NCBI GenBank assembly: GCA_028285035.1
Contig: JANQQF010000135.1
Coordinates: 61,494-125,493 of the forward strand
Direction of reading: 5' to 3'
From: Phycisphaerae bacterium
GTDB taxonomy: Bacteria > Chloroflexota > Anaerolineae > 4572-78 > J111
Length of the DNA: 64,000 bases
In this document: piece by piece, positions 36,176-44,391 of the stretch
How positions within the stretch are numbered: the stretch's first letter is position 1
Layout of the letters: the number at the start of each line of letters is the position of its first letter
The notes under the pieces: generated by a model
What the model was told of the DNA's origin: nothing
Seen by the model: the letters and a program-made list of their open reading frames with translations, nothing else
The model's database searches: none
Position numbers and translations under genes: made by a program

Positions 36176-37459
36176 TTAGTTCGTTTCCAGCCATCCTGCG
36201 ACCTCATCGCGTATCTGTTTAGCCCGAACTGGGCTATTCCCGGATGTGCTGACCGAGATGACTAGACTCTCCTGTCGATGTACAGCTGGAACGTGAAATG
36301 TCCCATCGCTTGGTACATCGGCGACATTGCAGAACACCCCTCGCTGTTTGGCCTCAGTGGCGATCTGGGCGTTTATGGCGCGCTGATTGGTTGCGGCAAA
36401 TACGAGAGTGGCCTCAGCTAAGTCGCCCGTTTGATAAGGCCGACGGGTCCAGTTGATTTGCCCCTCATTGCCCCAAGCCTGTAGATTTTCTGTTGCTTCT
36501 GGTGTGATCAGGGTGACCACTATTCCTGCCGCGAGTAAGCCTCGCACCTTGCGTTCGCCCACGGGACCACCCCCGACAACAACAGCGTGCAGTGTCTTAG
36601 GGTGAATGAGGGTGACAGGGTAAACGGTCTCCTCCCCCCTAGCCTCCTGACGCGGAGAATTACTTTGACTTTCCACCTTTGGGGGGCTGGGAGGGCTTCC
36701 CTCATTTACATACCCCCTCGGTGTGACAATCCGATCCGCCAATGTGTAGCTCTGGCTATTCCCGATAAGGACCAACGTGAACATATCAACCTGCGTTGGA
36801 TCTAGATCAGCTAATGTGGTGATTGAAATTTGTTCATCGGGACGGGTCACATTGCGGGCGATGGCAACCGGGGTGGTAGCTGGACGATAGGCCCGAAGAA
36901 TGTCGAGCGCGGCAGGCAATTGCCAATCCCGTTTTTGACTACGGGGATTGTAAAAGGCGATGACGAAGTCACCCCAAGCCGCCGCTTGCAAGCGTCGCTC
37001 GATGACCGACCAGGGGGTGAGTAAATCGCTCAGGCTGATGGTACAGAAATCGTGCCCCAGGGGTGCACCCAGCCGTGCCGCAGTCGCTTGGATGGCGCTG
37101 ACACCGGGGTAGACAGTCACTTCGGGGACTGATCCATCCCAGTCGTTTGCGCGTAGTACTTCAAAGATAGGGCTAGCCATCGCATAAATGCCGATGTCCC
37201 CACTGCTGATCATCGCGACGTGTTGCCCCTCGGCGGCCGTTGTCACCGCTTGCTCAGCCCGCTCCATTTCGTTCCCAATCGGGCTGATAACAACATCTTG
37301 TCGCGCCTCATCCAATAGAGGCCGAACCATATCGATGTAAACCTGATACCCAATGACCACATCTGCCTGTTGTAAAGCCTGTTGAGCAGCGTGGGTTAGT
37401 TGCGCAAAATCACCCGGCCCCAGCCCAACCAGCGAAAGTTCAGCTTGATGATTACGCAT
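36176..37459 (-). CDS. Precorrin-3B C17-methyltransferase fused to precorrin-2 dehydrogenase
   Basis: Residues 1-240 of this 427-residue protein are a CbiH/CobJ methyltransferase ('SLVGLGPGDFAQLTH', 'ISSGDIGIYAMA'). The C-terminal 150 residues are a SirC/Met8-type NAD-binding domain ('AVVVGGGPVGERKVRGLL'), which oxidises precorrin-2 to sirohydrochlorin for CbiX. The linker between them is a Ser/Pro-rich insert coded by a GC-rich repeat-like segment (36629-36712). ATG 37459 follows GGGAGGAAG and overlaps the cbiF-cbiG stop by 8 bases. Confidence 0.9.
   Translation of the reverse strand: MRNHQAELSLVGLGPGDFAQLTHAAQQALQQADVVIGYQVYIDMVRPLLDEARQDVVISPIGNEMERAEQAVTTAAEGQHVAMISSGDIGIYAMASPIFEVLRANDWDGSVPEVTVYPGVSAIQATAARLGAPLGHDFCTISLSDLLTPWSVIERRLQAAAWGDFVIAFYNPRSQKRDWQLPAALDILRAYRPATTPVAIARNVTRPDEQISITTLADLDPTQVDMFTLVLIGNSQSYTLADRIVTPRGYVNEGSPPSPPKVESQSNSPRQEARGEETVYPVTLIHPKTLHAVVVGGGPVGERKVRGLLAAGIVVTLITPEATENLQAWGNEGQINWTRRPYQTGDLAEATLVFAATNQRAINAQIATEAKQRGVFCNVADVPSDGTFHVPAVHRQESLVISVSTSGNSPVRAKQIRDEVAGWLETN
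36629..36712. repeat. GC-rich repeat-like insert inside the cbiH-sirC linker
   Basis: The segment alternates C-runs and G-runs (CCTCCCCCC...GGGGGGCTGGGAGGG) and codes a low-complexity linker between two conserved domains. Its composition resembles the insert at 40013-40127 and suggests an in-frame insertion of a short palindromic element. Confidence 0.4.
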
Positions 37460-39476
37460 CGCTTCCTCCCAAGGCAATTGCGACCGTACATTGGGCAAAA
37501 CTACGTTTGGGAACAATGAGCTGTCCCTTTGCTCCCGCCGTAATCACAGCGCAGGGTTCAGCGACTCCTGGCAGATTAAATTTTTCTTGGGCTGCGCTGG
37601 GACTAAAATTGGCTGGCTCAAGGGCTTGGAGTTCAGTCTGCGACACGATTTGCAAAGGAATATTTATTGCCTTAGCAAATGTCCGTAGGCCAACCTCATC
37701 TGCTTTCAAATCAACTGTGGTTAATGTTTGCATACTTTCTATGGCTAATTCTGCGTCTTGTAGCGTTTGGTGCAGAGCTTCCCGCAACTCCTCAGCCGGA
37801 ACATCCCGTTTACACCCCATTCCCGCAATCAAAACGGCAGGTCGATAAAGTACACTCTTTCGTAAAAAGTGTTGATGGTGGTCACTCAGCGTGTGATGAC
37901 TAATGATTAATCCCGCCGCATAAGCATCCAAATCTAAATCATCCAAGGTTTCAACGAACGTGACATTATCACTGGTGGCTAGCCATTCCTGGGCTTGACG
38001 CTTGGTTGATTCGGGCAAATCAGGTGTGATAAACACCCCAATGGCCTCATCGTTGACCAATGACGCCGAAGCGTGGGTCAAGGCGCTGGCCGGATCGATA
38101 GCCCAGCGACGCCCACCCGTGGTTGGGGGTAAATCTAAGGCCGCTTTGCCCTGCACGTCACTGGCTGTGGTGATAGCGGCGTGGCCCTGAGTGATGGCTG
38201 CAATTTGCTCGGCCAGCCCATTAGCGCCCGCCTGATGGCCTCCCAACAAGGGGATAATCGATTGTCCCGCCTCATCCAAACAAACCACCGCTGGGTCACT
38301 CGTTTTGTCACCCAACAGTGGACTCATCGCTCGGATGGCAACACCACTTGGCATCACCAAAACTAGCTGGCTATAATGCGACCAACGACGGCGAATTTCA
38401 GCCAGCGCCGAGTCTAAATAAGGCGATACTGTCGTCGAGTGCCCGTTTTGAGACAGATGTTTAGCGGTCTCGATAAATTTTTCAGGGATGGCACAATCGG
38501 CCTTTAAATCGTGAGCTAGTTTTGCCGCGAGTTCACTACCGCGTTTGGTAATCCCAATAACTACCCGGCCTTGGCGCACGCTTTGGCTGCCGAGATGCTT
38601 CTCCCCAGCGATGACACCTTTGATCTCGCCCGCTGCCTCCTGCTTTTCTTTGTCGCGCTTAAAATCAACGGCGCGTCGAAAGCGGTGGGTGTAAGTCTTG
38701 TCATACAGATGGCTGCTTGTGCGACGCTTTTCGCCTTTCAACTCAGGATCAAGCGCCGGGCTGACCAAGATGAGGGCGTGTTTGGTGTAGCCGACGGCTT
38801 TCACCTTTTCCACGATGTCAGCCAATGTACCTACCACTGAACTTTCGTCCGGCCACGTCACTTTGTGGTAGACGGCCACAGGTGTCTCTGGGGTGTACCC
38901 GCCGCTGGCCAGCAAATCATTCACCACGTGCTTGATGCGGCTGATGCTCAGATAAATCGCCAATGAGGCTCCTGGCGCGGCCAGCGCCTGTAAATCTTCA
39001 CCCTCTGGCATTGTCGTCCGCCCCGCAGTCCGGGTCAAAATAATCGTTTGAACGACGTCGGGCACGGTTAATTCCGTCTTTAAATCGGCAGCTACGGCAA
39101 AGGCAGCCGTTACGCCTGGCACCACTTCGTAGGGAACGTTGTGGTCCTCCAAATGAGCCATTTGCTCGTGGACCGCGCCGTACAATGCTGGGTCACCACT
39201 GTGCACACGAGCGACGACCCCTCCTTCCTCGACGGCCTTGATCATCAGGTCGAGCATCTGCTCCAAGTGCAAGCCTGATGAGGTCGCAATTTGGGCCGTT
39301 GCTTTTCGGCTCAACCCAGCCACACTCTCCTCAACCAAACTGTCTGCATATAAAATCAAATCGGCTTGGGCGATGATCTCCTGCCCGCGCACTGTAATCA
39401 AATCCGGGGCACCGGGTCCGGCTCCAACGAAGTAGACAGTTCCGGGCGTAACGGTGAATGTATAGTCTGTGTTCAC
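37452..39476 (-). CDS. CbiF-CbiG fusion: cobalt-precorrin-4 C11-methyltransferase and cobalt-precorrin-5A hydrolase
   Basis: This 674-residue protein combines two consecutive steps. Residues 10-265 are CbiF/CobM ('YFVGAGPGAPDLITVRG', 'HSGDPALYGAVHEQ'). After a charged linker, residues 305-674 are CbiG, with the central 'VMPSGVAIRAM', 'PLLGGHQAGAN' and the C-terminal domain 'AGMGCKRDVPAEEL'. CbiG opens the lactone and releases acetaldehyde, a step of the anaerobic route. Start GTG 39476 follows AAGGA. Confidence 0.93.
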   Translation of the reverse strand: MNTDYTFTVTPGTVYFVGAGPGAPDLITVRGQEIIAQADLILYADSLVEESVAGLSRKATAQIATSSGLHLEQMLDLMIKAVEEGGVVARVHSGDPALYGAVHEQMAHLEDHNVPYEVVPGVTAAFAVAADLKTELTVPDVVQTIILTRTAGRTTMPEGEDLQALAAPGASLAIYLSISRIKHVVNDLLASGGYTPETPVAVYHKVTWPDESSVVGTLADIVEKVKAVGYTKHALILVSPALDPELKGEKRRTSSHLYDKTYTHRFRRAVDFKRDKEKQEAAGEIKGVIAGEKHLGSQSVRQGRVVIGITKRGSELAAKLAHDLKADCAIPEKFIETAKHLSQNGHSTTVSPYLDSALAEIRRRWSHYSQLVLVMPSGVAIRAMSPLLGDKTSDPAVVCLDEAGQSIIPLLGGHQAGANGLAEQIAAITQGHAAITTASDVQGKAALDLPPTTGGRRWAIDPASALTHASASLVNDEAIGVFITPDLPESTKRQAQEWLATSDNVTFVETLDDLDLDAYAAGLIISHHTLSDHHQHFLRKSVLYRPAVLIAGMGCKRDVPAEELREALHQTLQDAELAIESMQTLTTVDLKADEVGLRTFAKAINIPLQIVSQTELQALEPANFSPSAAQEKFNLPGVAEPCAVITAGAKGQLIVPKRSFAQCTVAIALGGSDA

Positions 39477-39538
39477 GATATTTCCTTATCTGGTAATTGG
39501 TAATTTGGTAAATCGTAATTGTCGCTAGGCTTACGTAA

Positions 39539-40396
39539 CTACGATTTATCAATTCCTGATCTTACGATCAACAACGATAAATATGGCCTGCGCTGACCTC
39601 GCAGAGTCTGTATATCAGCCCCGACCACAATTTTTTCTTCAGGCATTCCGACCCGCTCGGCAAACAGGGCCTGCTCCATCAACCCCAAATTCTCTACCGT
39701 TTCCAGAATTTGTGGCAAAACAGGGCCGACTTTGAGAAAGATGACTGTCTCGTAATCGTCAAATAAACGACGAATTTGGGCGTCATCGGTCTCATAGCTG
39801 GCTGGGATAATCGCCACCCGATCAGAGGTGGTGCTCAACGGAAAGTGACTGACCGCCGCTGCGGCGGCAAAAGAGGTCACTCCCGGAATCATCTCAATGG
39901 CAATCTCAGGATGACGCTCCTGTAGTTGTTGCCAAATGTAGATAAAGGTGCCATACAGCAACGGATCGCCGAGGAGAAGGTAGACACCCGTAATACCGGG
40001 GGCTTCCTGTGAAGTCCCCCCAGCGGGAGGATTTAGGGGGGAGAAATGTTCGAAGGCGGACCTATTTGTGGTTGAACCCGACTGCTCTACCCCCTCCAAA
40101 CCTCCCCCTGCAAGGGTGAGACTTTCTGTGTACGCCGCCGCAATCACATCTGCTGCCGCCTGCCACGCCGACAGCAATTGATCGGCATTGCGGGTCATTG
40201 GCAATGAGAGTTTAACGACTTGCTGGTCTGGCTTGAGCCACGGTTCCACAATGCGTAGGGCCAAACTTTGTTCACCAGTTGTGCTGCGGGGCACAAAAAT
40301 AAGCTGCGCCGCTTCAATGGCTCGCAGCCCTTTGATCGTGATTAATTCAGGGTCACCGGGGCCAACCCCAACGCCTGTTAATTTGAAATTTGTCAT
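39539..40396 (-). CDS. cbiL: Cobalt-precorrin-2 C20-methyltransferase, with an internal insert
   Basis: This 285-residue methyltransferase begins 'KLTGVGVGPGDPELITIKG' and has 'LLLGDPLLYGTFIY' and 'IPGVTSFAAAAA'. It methylates C20 of (cobalt-)precorrin-2. About 40 residues (from the coding segment 40013-40127) form a low-complexity insert just before 'GVYLLLGDP', where relatives have a short loop. ATG 40396 follows GGAG and overlaps the cbiET stop (ATGA). Confidence 0.9.
   Translation of the reverse strand: MTNFKLTGVGVGPGDPELITIKGLRAIEAAQLIFVPRSTTGEQSLALRIVEPWLKPDQQVVKLSLPMTRNADQLLSAWQAAADVIAAAYTESLTLAGGGLEGVEQSGSTTNRSAFEHFSPLNPPAGGTSQEAPGITGVYLLLGDPLLYGTFIYIWQQLQERHPEIAIEMIPGVTSFAAAAAVSHFPLSTTSDRVAIIPASYETDDAQIRRLFDDYETVIFLKVGPVLPQILETVENLGLMEQALFAERVGMPEEKIVVGADIQTLRGQRRPYLSLLIVRSGIDKS
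40013..40127. repeat. Palindromic GC-rich element inserted in-frame in cbiL
   Basis: Two related arms, about 40014-40043 and 40088-40118, are imperfect inverted copies built from C-runs and G-runs (CCCCCTAAATCCTCCC against CCCCCTCCAAACCTCCCC). The element is in frame and leaves the reading frame of cbiL open. Confidence 0.5.
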
Positions 40397-41646
40397 TTTC
40401 TCCAACTCACCACATACACTGGATTAATCGCCTCAAATCGTATGGTCTCCAAAATTGGGACGGCTCGGTTAAATTGACTCTGGACAATCTGGGCGTCGGG
40501 TAAACGATCACGAATGAGTTGCAGATTGTCGAGCGTGACCAGATTGATAACCAATCGCCCGTTTGGATGGAGGCGATGTTTGGCTAAATCTATAAGTTCT
40601 CCCAATCGTCCAGCACTACCACCAATAAAGATGCAGTGGGGATCGGCCCAAGCCTCACAGGCTTCGGGGGCTACGCCTTCGGTCCATTGTAAATTTGGGG
40701 CGGGAAATCGCCGCAAATTTTCGGCTAAATGTTGGCATAATTCGGCCCGCTTTTCCACAGCGTATACCTTGGCTGTGGGTTGCATCCGAGCCGCCTCAAG
40801 GCTGACCGAGCCACTCCCCGCCCCAATATCCCACATCACTTCCTGCGGCCCGAGCGCCAATTCTGCCAAGCCGTAGAGGCGAACCTCGCGTTTGGTGATT
40901 TGATTGGCCGAGGTGGAGTAGGTGTTGTCGGGGAGGCCTGGCAGGTGGGGGATATTTGGCTTGATGGGTTGATTCCATACAACAAATACATTCAACGACG
41001 CGTATGACTGCTGATCAACCTGGTCCAATTGAGTTCGGACAATTCGTTCATCCGGTCCAGCCAAATTTTCACAAATTGCTACCTGTGTTTCGCTCGCTAC
41101 ACCGGCATCGATCAAGGCTTTGGCGATAACTTTTGGGGTGTGGTTGTTGTCAGTCAGGATGGCCGCTTTAGAAGTAATTCGGACTTGTTGAATGACATCT
41201 GCCAAGGCCCGCCCGTGGGCACTGAGAAGGGTAGCGTCATCCCAGGGTTCGCCCAAGGCAGAAAAAGCCAATTGAAAGGCGCTTGGGGCGGGAATGATAT
41301 GTAACGCTTCGGCTGGGAGGTATCGGCGTAAGGTGCTGCCGATACCGTAACACATCGGATCGCCCGAGGCCAAAACTACTGCCCGTTCTTTAGCCGACAG
41401 CGCCTGCTTGAGCCGCTCAACGACCTTCGGTATGTTTGCTGTGATGGCCAGCGTCTCGCCCGTAAAGTCTGGGAAATACCCCAAATGTCGTCGTCCCCCC
41501 ACTAGCAAATCGGCTTGGGTGATCTGATGGTGCAGTGTTTGCGGGAGACTGTCTGTCCCGGCTGCTGTTAACCCAACAATCAAGATTTTTTCGGTGGTGA
41601 TGGTGCTTATTGATTTTGAGGGAGGTGAGGTTACATCAGTCAACAT
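40393..41646 (-). CDS. CbiE-CbiT (CobL-type) precorrin-6B C5,15-methyltransferase/decarboxylase
   Basis: This 417-residue bifunctional protein has an N-terminal CbiE domain ('ILIVGLTAAGTDSLP', 'LLVGGRRHLGYFP', 'LASGDPMCYGIG'). Its C-terminal CbiT domain carries the class I SAM motif 'WDIGAGSGSVSLEAAR' and 'IFIGGSAGRLGELID'. Together they methylate C5 and C15 and decarboxylate ring C. It overlaps cbiD by one base and cbiL by four bases. Confidence 0.93.
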   Translation of the reverse strand: MLTDVTSPPSKSISTITTEKILIVGLTAAGTDSLPQTLHHQITQADLLVGGRRHLGYFPDFTGETLAITANIPKVVERLKQALSAKERAVVLASGDPMCYGIGSTLRRYLPAEALHIIPAPSAFQLAFSALGEPWDDATLLSAHGRALADVIQQVRITSKAAILTDNNHTPKVIAKALIDAGVASETQVAICENLAGPDERIVRTQLDQVDQQSYASLNVFVVWNQPIKPNIPHLPGLPDNTYSTSANQITKREVRLYGLAELALGPQEVMWDIGAGSGSVSLEAARMQPTAKVYAVEKRAELCQHLAENLRRFPAPNLQWTEGVAPEACEAWADPHCIFIGGSAGRLGELIDLAKHRLHPNGRLVINLVTLDNLQLIRDRLPDAQIVQSQFNRAVPILETIRFEAINPVYVVSWRK

Positions 41647-42959
41647 TAACTACTCTTCGAACCCGAGCCTGACGTCGTCTGCTTGTTGCGGCGATGTTCA
41701 TTCATAATTTCTTCATCATCGTATGATCGAGCCGGATCGGTACTGCTTAGACGCTCAACTAGAGACGGGGCGGTTTCCTGCGTGGTGACCGATTGCGTGG
41801 CTTCCTGCTTGGCCCGACCTAAAATTGTGCCATCAAAATCGACCAGGATGACTTCAAGCGACATGGTTCCTTCTTTATGATCAATAAAGTCCAAACAGCT
41901 TTTGAGGGCCAGCTCCACAACCCGTTCAACCGGAGCCATAAAATCCCACTCTTGACACAATTCTAGAAAGTGTCGGCCTGTATTGGCATTGGCGACCGCT
42001 TCGACGAGATCATCTGGGGCCTCGCTGTCACGGCAAGCTTGGGCCAAAAAGCCAAAATCGACTTGGTTGCCAGCGACGTGGGTGGTCATATGCCCCTGGG
42101 CTGTTTTGACCATCTTGCCCATCATTCCGACAAAAACTGCCGCTTGCACACCCTGAGCCACACACGTTTTTAAGGCATCGCCCGTGAAGACACTTAACTC
42201 GACAAAAGAGACCTCTGGTAACTCAGGGAAGATTTGCATCGCGTACTTTTCAGAGCGCCCGCCCGTAGCCAGCACCACTTTCTCTACGCTATTTTTTGCA
42301 GCAACTTCCACCGCTTGGATGACACTGGCTCGCCACGCCGCTGTGCTGTAGGGAAAGACTTTGCCAGTGGTGCCCAGAATGCTGATCCCGTTGATGATGC
42401 CCAGTCGCTCATTCAACGTTTTCTTGGCGATGGTTTTGCCGTCGGGTACGCTGATGATGACATCAAGGCCGTGGGTTTCGAGGAAGTCAGGGGTATCAGG
42501 GTGGGCCTCTCGGATGCCATCCCAAACATTGTCCTGAATTTGCTGGCGAGGCACTGGATTGATGGCAGGACCGCCGACCTCCAACCCCAACCCCGGCAGC
42601 GTCACTCGACCAACGCCCACACCACCTTCCAGATGTAGGCCCGGCGTGTCCACATAACTGACCCTGGCCCCAATGAGGGCACCATGTGTCGCATCAGGAT
42701 CATCCCCCGCATCTTTAACCATACAACATGCGGCCCAACCCTCACCCATCTCTCGCTCGACAGGCGTCATCGTCGTAGTCTCACCAATCGGTAGCGTAAT
42801 GCTCACTTCCTCTGGCCATTGGCCTGTGAGAAGGGCAATCGTCGCAGCCTTGGCCGCTGCTGAGGCATTGCTTCCTGTGGTGTAGCCCGTACGGGTACCA
42901 TCTCGTTTGCGAGGGGGGACAGGGTATTTTGTTTGGGTTGTTTTTGTCTGTTTTGTCAT
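41646..42959 (-). CDS. cbiD: Cobalt-precorrin-5B C1-methyltransferase
   Basis: This 437-residue protein has the CbiD signature 'RTGYTTGSNASAAAKAA' and 'VKDAGDDPDATHGALIGA'. It methylates C1 of the contracted ring and is diagnostic of the anaerobic pathway. About 70 residues at the C-terminus, Ser/Thr-rich, extend past the usual family length. The upstream gap carries a short repeat ('CACTAACCACTA' type) and no clear ribosome site. Confidence 0.93.
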   Translation of the reverse strand: MTKQTKTTQTKYPVPPRKRDGTRTGYTTGSNASAAAKAATIALLTGQWPEEVSITLPIGETTTMTPVEREMGEGWAACCMVKDAGDDPDATHGALIGARVSYVDTPGLHLEGGVGVGRVTLPGLGLEVGGPAINPVPRQQIQDNVWDGIREAHPDTPDFLETHGLDVIISVPDGKTIAKKTLNERLGIINGISILGTTGKVFPYSTAAWRASVIQAVEVAAKNSVEKVVLATGGRSEKYAMQIFPELPEVSFVELSVFTGDALKTCVAQGVQAAVFVGMMGKMVKTAQGHMTTHVAGNQVDFGFLAQACRDSEAPDDLVEAVANANTGRHFLELCQEWDFMAPVERVVELALKSCLDFIDHKEGTMSLEVILVDFDGTILGRAKQEATQSVTTQETAPSLVERLSSTDPARSYDDEEIMNEHRRNKQTTSGSGSKSS

Positions 42960-42962
42960 AAA

Positions 42963-42996
42963 AAGATAGTGGTTAGTGATTGGTGGCTAGTGATTA
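42963..42996. repeat. Degenerate short intergenic repeat ('GTGGTTAGTGATTGGTGG' type)
   Basis: The bases upstream of cbiD are built of iterated TTAGTG/TTGGTG units. Similar stretches lie at 36138-36165 (upstream of cobA), 39486-39516 (upstream of cbiF-cbiG, more diverged) and 50548-50620 (upstream of the M42 gene). Confidence 0.45.
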
Positions 42997-43003
42997 AATT
43001 TTT

Positions 43004-43576
43004 CTAGACCCTTTCCTCTACCCCGTACGCCTGCCACTCACCATCAACCCGCTGATAAATCTTGTCTGATAATAAATGTTCCCCACTCGGCCAAATGCGG
43101 TCGATGAGGGCTTGTAGCTCCGTTGCTACCTCTGGATTGTCGCTGTCACCAAAGGCAGCGACATCACGCGCAGGAATCGCCAACAAAAAATCACCTTTTA
43201 CATAATTCTTGAGATTCTTCTCCCACAACGTCGAGAGCAACATCATTGAGGCTTCGAAATTACCTTCGACAAAGATGCCATAGATGTTGCTGTGCGGTTT
43301 CAGACGAATGTGCTTGTTGGCTAAATCAACGAGATTGTTGATGCCAATGTGATACAAAGTGTCTGTGGTCAACGCCGCTTCATCAAGTTGGCCTTGATTG
43401 ACGTACTCAAATTGTTCCCCCATATCGACGAGGTAGCTCACGACCAAACCATTTCCCAAATCCTTGATGACTGGTTGGTCTTCTGTCTTTGTGGTTTCAT
43501 CCGTCGCCAACGGTTCAAAGGCTTCGACGACACTAAGATATGCGATTGCTTTTCGGCAGCGCTCAAAAACTTCCAT
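43004..43576 (-). CDS. DUF1444 (YtpQ/UPF0354)-like protein inside the cobalamin operon
   Basis: This 190-residue cytoplasmic protein resembles the DUF1444 family ('LGNGLVVSYLVDMG', 'DTLYHIGINNLVDLA', 'NFEASMMLL'). Its function is unknown. I choose ATG 43576, shortly after the cbiC stop; the longer frame overlaps cbiC and has no family resemblance. Its position between cbiC and cbiD is not explained by known cobalamin enzymes. Confidence 0.75.
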   Translation of the reverse strand: MEVFERCRKAIAYLSVVEAFEPLATDETTKTEDQPVIKDLGNGLVVSYLVDMGEQFEYVNQGQLDEAALTTDTLYHIGINNLVDLANKHIRLKPHSNIYGIFVEGNFEASMMLLSTLWEKNLKNYVKGDFLLAIPARDVAAFGDSDNPEVATELQALIDRIWPSGEHLLSDKIYQRVDGEWQAYGVEERV

Positions 43577-43602
43577 CAATTTCTTTACTTCAAAGTTTAC
43601 AA

Positions 43603-44265
43603 TTAATCCACGGCTGTGGCGGGTGCATCCGCCGCCAGTCGTAGTAGGGCATTCACAATTGCTACGGCTACAGGTGAGCCGCCTTTGCGACCTTTGGTCA
43701 CAATCCAAGGGATTTGCGTGACCTCGGCTAACGCAGCCTTACTTTCGACGGTACTGACAAAGCCAACAGGAACACCTATCACCAGCGCTGGACGTAAGCC
43801 TCGCTCAATTAGCTCGATCGTTTCGTACAACGCCGTTGGCGCATTGCCAATGACGACGATGCCCTCATTGAGCAACCCTTGCTCCGCAGCGACCCGGATG
43901 CCCATCACACTGCGGGTAGTGCCCCCTGCTTCGGCCCTTTGACGGATCGCCTCATCTGCGACAAAGCAATGCAATGATCCACCGAATGTATTCAATCGGC
44001 GTTGGCTAATCCCCACCCGCACCATATTTACGTCCGTCATAATTGCGCAGCCTTGCTGGATGGCCTGGACACCCGCCTCAATCGCCCCAGCACTAAATTG
44101 GGTGATGTCGGCAAAGTCAAAATCGGCGGTGCTGTGGATAATACGCTCGATTACAGCGGCTGAATGTGGTTCAAATATATAGCCTGCCTCGCGTAGCTCC
44201 TGTCGGATCAGGGAGAATGAGTTTGTGGCGATGGTCGCTGGATTGTTGATGTAGGTTTGTGTCAT
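43603..44265 (-). CDS. cbiC: Cobalt-precorrin-8 methylmutase
   Basis: This 220-residue enzyme moves the C11 methyl to C12, giving cobyrinate. Visible signatures are 'IHSTADFDFAD' with the catalytic His, 'IMTDVNMVRVGIS', 'VIGNAPTALYE' and 'VGVPVGFVSTVESK'. ATG 44265 is chosen; upstream codons enter the tRNA-like gene. It begins 23 bases after the tRNA-like 3' end. Confidence 0.94.
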   Translation of the reverse strand: MTQTYINNPATIATNSFSLIRQELREAGYIFEPHSAAVIERIIHSTADFDFADITQFSAGAIEAGVQAIQQGCAIMTDVNMVRVGISQRRLNTFGGSLHCFVADEAIRQRAEAGGTTRSVMGIRVAAEQGLLNEGIVVIGNAPTALYETIELIERGLRPALVIGVPVGFVSTVESKAALAEVTQIPWIVTKGRKGGSPVAVAIVNALLRLAADAPATAVD

Positions 44266-44287
44266 TTGGTTGCCCAATAAATTTAGG

Positions 44288-44391
44288 TGATCTGCTAAGG
44301 ATTCGAACCTCAACCTTCCCCTTCATCAATACACTAATAGATTGTTAATGTGTTGATGGAGGGGGACGCTCTACCATTAAGCTAGCAGATC
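44288..44391 (-). tRNA. tRNA-like gene with a 40-nt anticodon loop (identity unassigned)
   Basis: On the minus strand, 44391 to 44288 folds as a tRNA. It has a perfect 7-bp acceptor (GATCTGC/GCAGATC), T8-A9, a D arm GCTT-AATGGTA-GAGC, a perfect 5-bp anticodon stem (TCCCC/GGGGA), a 4-nt variable loop, a T arm TGAGG-TTCGAAT-CCTTA and discriminator A. CCA is not encoded. The anticodon loop is 40 nt rather than 7: 'CT' at 32-33, 'AA' at 37-38, and 36 nt between them that fold into their own hairpin. A 33-nt insertion next to a CCA triplet is one reading. Its 5' end overlaps the HEPN-like gene. Confidence 0.7.

Noticed and set aside
43577..43708. Longer N-terminus for the DUF1444-like protein
   Set aside because: The extension overlaps cbiC out of frame, is Cys/Arg-rich and unlike the family.
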